From Callipepla californica brunnescens (taxonomy: Eukaryota > Chordata > Aves > Galliformes > Odontophoridae), in NCBI GenBank assembly GCA_023055505.1, contig JALIRH010000005.1, positions 1,426,001 to 1,490,000 of the forward strand: a stretch of 64,000 nucleotides of DNA, given 5' to 3'. Made by a program: the position numbers and the translations under genes. Numbering within the stretch: position 1 is the first letter of the stretch; each line of letters begins with the position of its first letter. The notes beneath the pieces were generated by a model that was not told the origin of the DNA, did not search any database, and saw only the letters and a program-made list of their open reading frames with translations. Positions 1 to 8,697 of the stretch are shown here, in pieces.

Positions 1-289
1 CTGGGGTGTGCGAGGGTGTGTCCGACCTGCACAGACTGCTCTGCCCCTCAGGCAAGCACACCATTGCGGTCATGTTTGCATCCAGGTGGGTCTTCTCACG
101 GTGCAGCTTTAAATCAGTAAAACAGATTTCATCTACTCAACCTGTTTATTGGCTTTCCATAAATCTGAGCGCTTGGGCTGTAACATCCGAGGGAATTCTG
201 TGCTTTAGGAAATCTTCACTAGCTCTACTTCTCCACAATGCTAAGTGCAAAGCAAAAGCAAATCTTATTTCTGTATTATGTTCTTTTAC
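1..289 (-). other. PAQR3 intron 4, 5' part
   Basis: This is intronic sequence downstream of exon 4's GTAAAAG donor, running off the left edge. It has no CR1 or simple repeat. A 95-codon frame on the plus strand shows no similarity I recognise and is most likely chance. Confidence 0.85.
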
Positions 290-487
290 CTGAACAATAG
301 CTGCACCAACGCCGCCGTTGAGTGAAACCCAGTGGATAGTAGGAATAATGCCATATCCAGATACTGAGCAAAAGATGATGGAGCGCAGCCTGCGCCACTG
401 CTGCGTGAGGTAATTGGGATGAATCTGAACAAAAAATACTGCCAAGATCATTGCCAGCACAGTGATTAAGTACACCTGACGCCAGTA
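290..487 (-). CDS. PAQR3: PAQR3 coding exon 4 (residues 169-234)
   Basis: The exon begins at TAC TGG CGT (Tyr-Trp-Arg) after a pyrimidine-rich acceptor ending CCTCAG, and ends at CAG before GTAAAAG at 289. It is 198 bp, exactly 66 codons, phase 0. It encodes TM4 (VYLITVLAMILAVFF), the loop QIHPNYLTQQWRRL and TM5 (IIFCSVSGYGIIPTIHW). Residue 223 is Ser (TCA at 325-323), where I recall Trp in mammalian PAQR3. The following exon is left of the window. Confidence 0.95.
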
Positions 488-3354
488 CTGAGGAAAAAGA
501 AACAAAATCAAGTTCATAGGTTTGCTCATCTGAGGTAAACTCTGGGTAGAAAGTCTGTATTACTGAATGCAATGATTTATCAGCGTTCTTTTCGCTTCCG
601 TGACCACAAATGACAGTGCTTAAATTAGTGTGTTCTTATTAACCCACTGAAGGGGAAGGGGCTCTTATTTCACATTTATTTCATGCACTGTCTTCACCAA
701 AACATATATTAAATATAACCATGCCAAAAAGGACTACTTCAACTATCGAATCACTACAGCCTTGTACAGGGAGCAGGAAAGTTACAAAAGTGGAGGTAAT
801 TTAGAACTCCAAAGCAAAATAAGCTCGTTTCTCCCCCATATAAATGTCAGAAACATTTAAATTACTTATGATAGGGGAACATCCCATCATCATCGGCCTC
901 ATGCATTTGACAAAGACAGGACCTGTAAAGTTTACACCAACTTTCTCATCATTTAAATATTGTCCTGAGACTCATACAATTGACAGCTTAAAATTAATCT
1001 CTTAAATTAATCGGTTGCTTCTGCAAGCAAAGTTGTGCACAGGTCAGAACCTGTTCCTACTTCTATCACTGTCCCCTGACGGATGTGCCACCTGGACACC
1101 AAGTGACAAAGCCCCTTCCCAACACGTGGAAACCACGATGATGGGACCACAGGAACAAGTAACTCAGACTTACTTTACTACAGTAAAATGCATAAAACAC
1201 TCCTGATACGTAGCAGCCTAGGATACCAATGGAAATTCCTGCATAATCTAACGCCATCCATCGTCGGCTGGTCTTCTCTGAGCGATGACAACAGAAGAGA
1301 TGATATCCTACTGAGCAAAGCATACAGACCTACACAGATATCAAAACAAGGACACATTAATTTCTTGGTAACAGAAGGGGATTAATGGGGATTAAGCTTC
1401 AACTCTAAAGCTTAAGAGTCCAAAAGTGAGCTATTACATGTTTTACAGAACTGCCTGGTGTAGATAATTATGATTTCTGCTCGTAATCAGTGGAAACTAG
1501 CATAACCTCTTTTGCAGATGAAACAGAAAACTTTGCAAGACTTGATAACCGCAGCCTGCAGCGAAGGAAATGAGGGTACTGAGGCCTAAAGCACATGGCC
1601 AAGAGTGGTGCCAACGCATACAGGAGCAGGACCCTGCCTGCCTGAGTACAACCAAAATGAATTCAAGAAGGCCTAGCTACAACAAGAAGAAACCAAAGCC
1701 CACGTCCACCTCAGGGAACCAGCACTCTGCAACTTTGCTGTGGGAAGACAGAAGCGACTGACCTCCCACAGGCAGTAGTACAGTGACTTGGCTTCTTGGC
1801 TGGCAACAGTTTTTTTTTTTTTCCTCTGAGAAACAGAATCAGAATAGCTGGACCTGAAGGGGATCCAAAGGGATCACTGAGTCCAACTCATGGCTCTGCA
1901 AAGGACCACCCAAAATCCAAACCCTATGTATGATGGCATTGTTCAGATGCTTCTTGAACTCTGACAGCTTAAGGATGTGGCTACTGCTCCAGTGCTTGAC
2001 CACCTCCTGGGGAAAAGCTTTTTCCTGATATCCAACCTGATATTTTTGTTTTTGCCTTCAACAGGCGTAAGAAAGGGCATAACAGCAGTATTGCACCAGC
2101 CAACAGGGGAGTTCTCCCCTCTACACAACAGTTTTCTATATTCTTCAGGGAATAGGAACAGTATTCTTCAGTAATCAGAACTATGCTGGTGCCCACGCAG
2201 ACTGTTTTAGGGATAGCATAATCTAAAAGAGCTTCAGCTGATGATGGCACACATGAAGTGCCATCAGTGCTGCTGAGGGCAGGTTTAATTTGAGACATGC
2301 AAACCTGTCCATCTCGGGCAAAATGCACAAAAACCCCAAGTCCAGCTGCATATTAACATCAAAGAATCACCAAGGTTGGAAAAGACCTCTAAGATCATCT
2401 AATTCAACCATTGTCTGTACCCCACCATACCTCAAACCCACGTCCCTCAGTGTCATATCTCCACTGTTCCTCAACAGCTCCAGGGATGATGATGCAGCCG
2501 CCTCCCTGAGCAGCCTACGCTAATGCCTCACCGCTCTTTCTAAGAAGAAATGTTTCCCAACATCCAACCTGAGCCTCCCCTGGCACAACTTGAGGCCATC
2601 ACCTCCTGTGATTGTGTAGGAGAAGAGGTTGACCTGCGCTGCACTGCTACCTCCTTTCAGGCAGCTGTAGTGAGCAGTGAGGTCTGCCCCGGGCCTCCTC
2701 ATACTGAACTATCCCAGCACCTCTTGTTAAAGCTCATGCAATCAGCCTCAGCCCGCTGATCCACGGCTGAATTTTGTGCTCTAGTTGGCGATCAAACCAA
2801 GGCCATTTGTGGGCACAGCGCCCAGCAGAAACCAGAACGCAGCCCCAGCTCGCCCGGCTGGCATTCTGCAGCCTCTCTCCTAGGCCAGCCACGCTTTGTT
2901 CTTACAAGACGCGGCTCAAAACCGAGCCGGTGCCCCACCTGGAAGCAGAAGAGGCAGACGGCGCAGATAACGAAGTCCTCGCGGGCGGCGCGGGCGGCGG
3001 GCAGCACCACGGTCAGGTCGCGGATGCCCAGCGTGAAGAAGAGCAGGAAGCCCAGCAGGTGGCTCCAGATGTTGACGCTCTCGTTGGAGAGGATGAAGAG
3101 GCTGCGGGGAGACGCGGCGGGGCTGAGCGGGGCTCCGAAGCCCGCACCCAGCCCCGGGGACGGCCGTACCTGCGGAGGCAGAGGCGGGAGGGCAGGTAGG
3201 CGCGGTAGCCGTCGGTGATGTAGGGGTTGTCCCTCAGGAAGACGGGGATCTGCTCGTAGGTGTACAGGCGGATGCCGCGCGGCAGCAGCACGGGCCAGTA
3301 CTGATAGCCGCCCAGCTCGATGTAGTGCGCGCTGCGCAGCAGCTTCTGCTGCAT
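290..3354 (-). CDS. PAQR3: PAQR3 (progestin and adipoQ receptor 3 / RKTG), 5' four coding exons, gene cut by left edge
   Basis: PAQR3 is a seven-pass Golgi membrane protein of the PAQR/adiponectin-receptor (hemolysin III-like) family. In mammals it tethers Raf kinases at the Golgi, damping ERK signalling, and binds the SCAP/SREBP complex. Seen here: four exons with GT/AG borders join in frame to 234 residues that closely match the mammalian protein from its first residue. The cytoplasmic N-terminus (about 1-72) contains IELGGYQYW and NPYITDGYRAYLPSRLC. The family motif SNESVNIWSH lies at about 67-76. His126 and His131 (GYHLFCCH) and Asp144 (ALDYAG) occupy the conserved positions that in AdipoR proteins include metal ligands. 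Hydrophobic segments near 74-90, 105-125, 142-165, 168-188 and 203-222 fit TM1-TM5. TM6-TM7 and the C-terminal histidines lie outside the window. The start at 3354 has A at -3 and gives the same N-terminus as mammals; no upstream in-frame ATG competes. Identification is by recalled family similarity and is very secure. Confidence 0.97.
488..1173 (-). other. PAQR3 intron 3
   Basis: A 686-bp phase-0 intron with a GTAAGT donor at 1173 and a TTTCCTCAG acceptor ending at 488. It is moderately AT-rich and unique in appearance, with no transposon or RNA gene seen. Confidence 0.9.
1174..1329 (-). CDS. PAQR3: PAQR3 coding exon 3 (residues 117-168)
   Basis: The acceptor CTGTGTAG precedes GTC TGT ATG (Val-Cys-Met), and the exon ends at AAA before a strong GTAAGT donor. 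It is 156 bp, exactly 52 codons, phase 0 at both ends. It encodes the end of TM2 with GYHLFCCHRSEK (His126, His131), the loop and TM3 start RRWMALDYAG with the conserved Asp144, and YVSGVFYAFYC at the TM3-TM4 junction. Confidence 0.96.
1834..2045 (-). mobile_element. CR1 LINE fragment (3' part), degraded
   Basis: Read on the minus strand this is the 3' end of a CR1. The plus strand begins AGAATCAGAATAGCTGG, then ACTGAGTCCAAC, TTCTTGAACTCTGACAG, GACCACCTCCTGGGG and TTTTCCTGATATCCAACCTG, all in consensus order. It is diverged and 5'-truncated, the usual form of avian CR1 copies. It sits in PAQR3 intron 2. The right boundary is approximate. Confidence 0.8.
2362..2720 (-). mobile_element. CR1 LINE fragment in PAQR3 intron 2
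   Basis: The plus strand reads AAGAATCACCAAGGTTGGAA, AAGATCATCTAATTCAACC, CTCCAGGGATGATGATGC, then TTTCCCAACATCCAACCTGA and CAACTTGAGGCC. This is the antisense of a CR1 3' region with the AACCTT-type tail. It is only about 320 bp from the preceding CR1 and in the same orientation, but of a different tail type, so the two are separate insertions. The inner end (right) fades after about 2700. Confidence 0.9.
2939..3101 (-). CDS. PAQR3: PAQR3 coding exon 2 (residues 62-116)
   Basis: The acceptor reads CCCCGCAG just before 3101 and the exon completes the split Ser62 codon. It encodes LFILSNESVNIWSH, the PAQR signature before TM1, then TM1, a short Ala/Arg-rich loop (PAARAARED) and the start of TM2 (FVICAVCLFCFQ). 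The donor is GTGGGG at 2938, after Gln116, in phase 0. It is 163 bp long, which with exon 1 makes exactly 116 codons. Confidence 0.96.
3102..3169 (-). other. PAQR3 intron 1, 68 bp
   Basis: A very short GC-rich intron between exons 1 and 2, with a GTACGG donor and a CCCCGCAG acceptor. Removing its 68 bp restores the conserved LCLR-S-LFILSNE reading, while reading through shifts the frame. The length is close to the lower limit for vertebrate introns. Confidence 0.92.
3170..3354 (-). CDS. PAQR3: PAQR3 coding exon 1 (start codon to residue 61 plus 2 nt)
   Basis: This exon encodes residues 1-61, the cytosolic N-terminal domain that in mammals carries Golgi-targeting and Raf-binding determinants. 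ATG occupies 3354-3352 in the context CAGG-ATG-C. The exon ends with CGC AG followed by the donor GTACGG at 3169, so codon 62 (AG|C, Ser) is split across intron 1. It is very CpG-rich and forms part of the promoter CpG island. The 5' UTR lies to the right; its start cannot be fixed from sequence alone. Confidence 0.96.
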
Positions 3355-3426
3355 CCTGCCCGGCCCGCATCGGCCCGCGGCCACGCACGTTGCGGCGCTC
3401 CGCGGCGGGCGGGCCGCGCGGGGTGA

Positions 3427-3434
3427 TGACGTCA
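3427..3434. promoter_or_regulatory. Perfect cAMP-response element (TGACGTCA)
   Basis: The full palindromic CREB/ATF octamer lies 73 bp upstream of the PAQR3 start codon within the CpG island. Position and perfect match make it a plausible promoter-proximal element; binding is inferred. Confidence 0.6.
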
Positions 3435-3490
3435 CGCCGGGCGGAGCGCCCCGCGGTGCCCGGTGCTGCCGCCTGCTGGCGCCCAGCGGC

Positions 3491-3513
3491 GGGCGGGCTT
3501 CGAAGGGAGGGGG
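3491..3513 (+). promoter_or_regulatory. G-quadruplex motif upstream of PAQR3
   Basis: Four G runs (3491-3493, 3495-3497, 3505-3507, 3509-3513) are separated by loops of 1, 7 and 1 nt, fitting G3+N1-7. The G-rich strand is the PAQR3 template strand, about 140 bp upstream of the start codon. Folding is not demonstrated. Confidence 0.5.
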
Positions 3514-3540
3514 TGCCTCCCTGCTCTGGGCCCTTCAGGC

Positions 3541-5670
3541 AGAAGGAACGAGGCAAATGGGGCAGAAAAAGGCGGTTTTATAGTGAAGGGAGCTGGCTGC
3601 GTGAGAGAGGGAGCTCTGGTTGGCTCACCACGCAGCGTCAGGTGGATCCCTCTCCACGCATCTTCTGGGGTTGGAGACAAGAGCGGGGATCCTTGCTCAA
3701 CATCTACCCCTCCGCTCTGTGGTCTACAAATGTCTCCCGTCGCTTAACGTGGAAGCCCCTCAGCAGGATTCCATGGTGGGAATGGAGTGCTTCCCCTGGC
3801 AGACAGATCCCTGCGGTGAGTAAAAGGTGGAGGATGATGGGCATTTGAAACCTGAGGGTGACGATAAGGGCCACGTGCTCCATCCCAGCAGCAGCAGTAC
3901 CACGTCTGTGAGGCATAACCCGTCGACCTGCACATCACGCTGGTTACACAAATTAAGCAACTTGTTCCTCTTCAGCTTGTCTTCCTTTCCATATGGCGTC
4001 TCTCTTTTTGCTTGTTCTCTTTCTTTTTGTTATCCCAACTAATAATCCTACATTATAAAGTAAATAAACACATGGAGAAATACATTCTGAAAGAAGATCC
4101 CTAGGCATAGTTTTGACTGGAGGAGAGCAACCAAGATAGTACAGACAGCTATGTGCAGGATGGAGCACAGGATATCCCTTTGGAGTCACACTGGGTACCG
4201 GGGAAGTATGGTGTAATACAACACCTTGAAGGGGCACAGTGCTAGGAGCTGGGCTGGCAGCACAGTGATCCTCACGCATCATGGGGTCGTGGAGGGACAG
4301 AGAATCCAAACACAGTTTCCTGGAAACAAAATCTTAGGAATCCACACGGGAGTTATTTTCAGCTTGGTTGGAAGGGAAGTAATTCATCCAGCGCTAGATG
4401 TTTCTGTTCTGTGCTGGAAGTACTGTTCCAATTCCATCTGACCTGTATCAGCTGTGATAAAAATAGGAAAGAGCCCCTTTTTGGTTAACACATGCACTTG
4501 GAAGCTGGAATCTCTAAACCAGACCAGTGGGATCGTAATAATAGCGACGACCTCTAGATACTTTTTTTACTATCCAGTATCTGCCTCCTCCTTCTCTTTC
4601 TAATACCTAAGAGAGTGAGGGAGACAATATTTATACACACACACATGCATTTAAAGGAATGAGGATGTAGCTGCCAACGTTACTTTGGGCGAGAGAACCC
4701 TGACCATGCCAAGAAGCCTCTGGCTGCTGCTGTGGGACTGAGCAGGGAAGGCAGGCAGCTCCTGCTGATAAAGGAGGAGATTCATTGTTCACTTGAGCGG
4801 TGACTCACTTTTGTCAGGCCGAATGCAGCTTAGGAAGTTGCTACCCGGTTAAAAGCTTAATTTAGTTTTAATTGTCCCTTGAATCGTTAGCTCAAGGAGA
4901 ATATTATACCTGGGAAAAAAAAAAGAAGAAGAAGAAAAAAAGGCTTTGTTTCTGAGCCCTGTGCAATTTAAATTAGATCCCAAATGCTTCAAAGAGTTCA
5001 GTCAGAAGGAATCGGAGCTGACAGCACTTTATTTTTCTTTTCTTTTTTTCAAGTAGCTTTAATTGGCTGTTAAGTTTAAGCTTTGAAGCTTTGATAGAAG
5101 TAGCATTACAGGTTAAATTAATAGGGAAAATTGAGAAACAATTAGGGCAGCTTTAAATTAATTACTTACACTATTTATTTTGAGCTTATTGAACAATTGT
5201 CTTATATGCGTAAGAGATTGAAATTAGCCATCTGGGCAAGATAGCTTTGACCTAAATTGACCTTCTTGGGTAAATACCTAGCTTGCCCTAATTCCTGTGC
5301 TGTAGCCCTAGTTCTACTGGCAGATAAGCTTAATTGGGAGTAACAATAAACGTGCATGAGAAGTTCCATGCTTCTCTGTCAAAACTCAGATCACCCATGT
5401 GGGCTTTTAAAGAGAAGGCTGAGGAAGTCACAAACGACCTAAGCTGTTTCTCGTTAACCCAAACAGCTCCCTGCTGAGTTCAATTCTTTTATGATCCTCA
5501 GTATAACCAGATAATGTCCAATTAAGGTGGATAAAACAAATCCTTAGCCTGAATTTAGCTTCTAGTTTCAGGAAAATACAGGCAAAACAAGCAAGTTTAT
5601 TTGAATTAATTAACTAGCATTAGCTCTGTGGTACCGGCAGCATCCTTGTATGTTTTGCTCCTTTCTGCAC
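3541..5670. other. Intergenic, upstream of PAQR3
   Basis: No gene is recognised. A strong splice-donor-like GTGAGT occurs at 3816-3821 on the plus strand. A short (CA)n lies near 4635-4645 and an A/AAG-rich run near 4915-4942. From about 4845 to 5620 the sequence becomes AT-rich and full of TTAATT/AATTAA motifs. Short frames at 3.4-4.4 kb resemble no protein I know. Confidence 0.7.
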
Positions 5671-6054
5671 CGCTGGGGCTCTTCTGCCTGGAGAAGAGTG
5701 GGCTCTGGGGAGGCCTGGAGGTGGCCTTTCAGGATCTAAAGGGAAGCAACAGGAAAGAAAAGGACAGACTCTTTAAGAAAGTTCTGCTGTGACAGGACAA
5801 GGGAAAAAGGTTTCAATCTAAAAGAGACTGAGATTGGATGTAAGGAAGAGGTTTTTTATGCTAAGGGTGGTGAGGCACTGGCACAGATTACCCGGGGAGG
5901 TGATGGGTGCCCCATCCCTGCAGACTTTCAGGGCCAGGCAGAGTGGGGCTCTGAGCACCCCATCTGGCTGTGAATATCACTGTCCATCGCAGGGGATTTG
6001 GGTTAGGTGGCCTTTAAGGGTCCCTTTCAACTCAAACGCTCATGTGATTCATGA
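5671..6054 (+). mobile_element. CR1 LINE 3' fragment
   Basis: A sense-strand CR1 of about 380 bp. Recognisable blocks in order are CTGCCTGGAGAAGAG, GACAGGACAAGGG, GATTGGATGTAAGGAAGAGG, GGTGGTGAGGCACTGGCACA, GCCCCATCCCTGCAG and GGTGGCCTTTAAGGGTCCC, with a degenerate tail GTGATTCATGA. The insertion is 5'-truncated. An 87-codon frame inside it is an artefact of the repeat. Confidence 0.92.
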
Positions 6055-8643
6055 CGATTGCAACTTTGTCAGGAGAGTTTGTGGAAATCTTGTTTGAGCA
6101 CATTTTCTTTCAAGTCGTTTGCCCCCTGCTTTGCTCCGAAAAAAGAAAGCAAAAAGCAGTGCAGAATGAGGCCGGTGTTCGGCGCAAAAGAGGCTCCGAA
6201 AAACTCAGGGACCGCTGTGCCAGGTGATTCGGGGCTCCTCCTGCAGGTGTCACTGTGGCACTGTCGAACATCTCCATTCCATCCTGGTGGGACAGCGTTC
6301 GCTGTACTCGCCAGCTCAATTAGCTGCCTCTTCATTGACTTCCTAATTAACAAATAACCGGTAGTGTGACTTGGGTTCTCATCTCGGCCGCGCTGTTGCC
6401 TGCAGAACCCTATTAGTGCAAGAACAGAACTTAGAACAGGATAGAAAGTGTGGCTTGCTGTTGGATCCCACTCTTAAATGCTCAGCAAGATATCTCCCAA
6501 GCGTGAGTTGTGGAGACCTGGCTCTCGGTAAATTTGCGGTGAGCAAACAAGTGGGAGGTGCCCTGGGGCTGCTTTTCCCACTATTGGAATCTGGTCCCGT
6601 GGGAGAGCCCGTCTTGCTCTGAGCTCTCCGGAGCAGACAGTTCAGTGCCTGCGAATGAGATCTGTCATTAGTCTGACCTTAGCTGAGGAAATGCATTTGG
6701 GAGCGCTGGCGGAAGGTATCGCCTATCTTCCTTTGTATAACACTTTCAGCCTGGAGACTTTGTCACCGTTGTGTCAGTGCACAGCCACGTTCCTATTTGC
6801 CTGTGTGTAAATACATTCATGTTTTCCCTGGGGGTGGGAAGAGGAGTGTCCCCTTCCAAACTGTTGTGTGTGAGAGTGCATTTCAGTGCAAAGCCTGTGA
6901 ATAAAATGTAGGCGCTGCTTTATGACCACAGCGATCGTATATTTATCCACGTGCATAAAGCACTTCCAGTCCTGTACGTACGTGCAAAGCAGGCTTACAA
7001 ATGGCCACGGGTAGAATGCATTTACCAACTGCTACACTGGGAGATAAAGTTATTTAAAGCCCCTTGTTATCTAAACCAGATATATCCTCCCGTATCTTTT
7101 CTTGGAAGTGGCCAAAGCATCTGTCAAATTAACTGTCTCGTGCTGGTATGTGGTGCAGCTATATACGGGAAAATAAGGTTTTCAGCTTTGTGAAGTCTTT
7201 AAAAGAGTGAAGGAGGGGGGAGGAATAAATACAGAGGTAACCCTAATCCACACACTGCCTTTGTGAGAGCATAATGTATGTAATAATATACTTAGGAATG
7301 CAAGTACTTTGGATGCGTGATAACTCTATAGGCCTTCCTACTGAGCAAGCTTGCTTTCCAGGCCTTCCTCCACAGAGATGCACCTTTCTCCCTTGCACTT
7401 CATCTGCAGGGTTTGAGCAGTGAAGTTCTCCGTGGTTTCCTGTACCGCACTCCTCAGCACAGAACTGGAGCAGCTTCCAGCGCTGCCCGAAACAGAACGC
7501 CTGACATCTGTCGTGGGGGCTCGGCTCTCTTTTCCTCTCCCCGTGGAGAGATGCATGTGCAATGTGTGCAGTGAAGTGACTTGTTTTGGTAGGGCTCTTC
7601 CTTAATTTTTTTATTTTTTTTTTGGCATTTCTGTTTTCTGATTCAATCCCTTTGGCTTTCAGTTCCAGCCTCTGAATCTCAGCATCTGTCAGTGGTGCGA
7701 TAAATTCTCTTTGGTGATAAGAGAACAGCTGCCAATAGCAAGAGCAAGAATGGCATTTGGGCTTTTTCCTGCCATGTGAGAGCTCGCAGTCAGCAAAAAT
7801 GCACTATGCATACAATGGAAGGAGGCACTTCTTCTGCCCAGCCTACCTTTTTTTTCCCTCCCATGTAGCAGCATCTTTTCCATCCATGTTAAGCAGGCAC
7901 ATATGAACAATTGTGCAGCATAATAGAGTCCCAGGTCTAGAGGGCTGGAATTAACAGACAAATGGCTTTTTTTTTTTTTTTTTTTTCCTGTGTAGGTTCT
8001 GAAGGTGAGGGGACAACAAAGGAATTCATTAATGTTTTTGTTTTAGGGAATGAGGAGATTTTTATGGCAAGGAAGAAGGCATGGAAAGCTCCTGAATAAT
8101 GTGGACTGGTTATTGCCTAGTGCAATAACTTGTTCCCAATGAAACTGGTAGATTGGTAGTGAGGAAAGAACTCCTTTCCATGGAGTCCTGAATGTTAGAG
8201 GTATATGGGTTGGGGTTTTATATTGTTGTTGGCTTCTATTTATTTATTTTCAGGTTTGAAGGTCTTACTAACTCCAACTTGCCCGTAACATTTTATCACA
8301 GCTGGAATTGTTGCCGTGACAGAAGGCATTTACAGATGAACTGTTTTGACTACCGAGGTTTTGTTTCTAGCTGTCACGAATTTAGTTGAGTTATTTACAA
8401 TGAGGATGAAACTCCAGGACTTGAGAACTTTGGTCAAGTTCTCTTGGACAACTGTGTGGCTTTCTGACTCAAGTAAAGTAACAACAGAGACATTGCTGTG
8501 AAAGCCTCAGTCTCACCTCACATGTCAAAGCGTTGATATAATTTCTTTTGCTAGAGGGGAACCATGTTACTAAGACACAGTTACAAGGCAAAGTGGCCCT
8601 TCTGTCAAGTAGTCCTCCAACTGTGTTTGACAGTAGTGCTTAT
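6055..8643. other. Intergenic, no gene seen
   Basis: Unique-looking DNA between two CR1 copies, with T-rich runs at 7607-7622 and 7968-7986. Frames of up to about 99 codons lack any recognisable domain. Confidence 0.7.
7968..7986 (+). repeat. Poly-T, 19 nt
   Basis: An uninterrupted T19 run in otherwise unique intergenic sequence. Confidence 0.85.
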
Positions 8644-8697
8644 TAGAATCGTTTGAGCTGGAAGGGATCTTTGAAGGTCATCTATTCCAACTCGACA
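8644..8697 (-). mobile_element. Short CR1 3'-end fragment
   Basis: The plus strand TAGAATCGTTTGAGCTGGAA, GGGATCTTTGAAGGTCATCT and TTCCAACTC is the antisense of the last ~50 bp of a CR1. Nothing recognisable continues to the right. Confidence 0.75.

Larger units (their letters stand above)
1330..2938 (-). other. PAQR3 intron 2
   Basis: A 1,609-bp phase-0 intron with a GTGGGG donor and a TGTGTAG acceptor. It carries a run of about 12 T (near 1811-1822) and two CR1 fragments (1834-2045 and 2362-2720), both in the same orientation as PAQR3 transcription. The remainder shows nothing recognisable. Confidence 0.9.
2930..3540. promoter_or_regulatory. CpG island covering PAQR3 promoter and exons 1-2
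   Basis: A dense GC- and CpG-rich block containing GGCGGG/CCCGCC boxes. It spans exon 2, intron 1, exon 1 and about 190 bp upstream of the start codon. CpG density drops sharply on both sides. This is the normal layout of a TATA-less housekeeping-type vertebrate promoter. The boundaries are by eye. Confidence 0.85.

Noticed and set aside
3013..3435. N-terminal extension of PAQR3 starting at 3435
   Set aside because: The upstream frame begins with GTG rather than ATG, and the ATG at 3354 gives the conserved N-terminus.
2792..3556. 254-codon minus-strand frame across PAQR3 exons 1-2
   Set aside because: It reads exon 1 in the wrong frame and through intron 1; only its exon 2 part is real PAQR3. 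GC-rich DNA simply lacks stops.
5834..6097. 87-codon frame starting MDVRKRFFMLRVVRHW
   Set aside because: It is the translated CR1 3' region, a common false gene in bird annotation.
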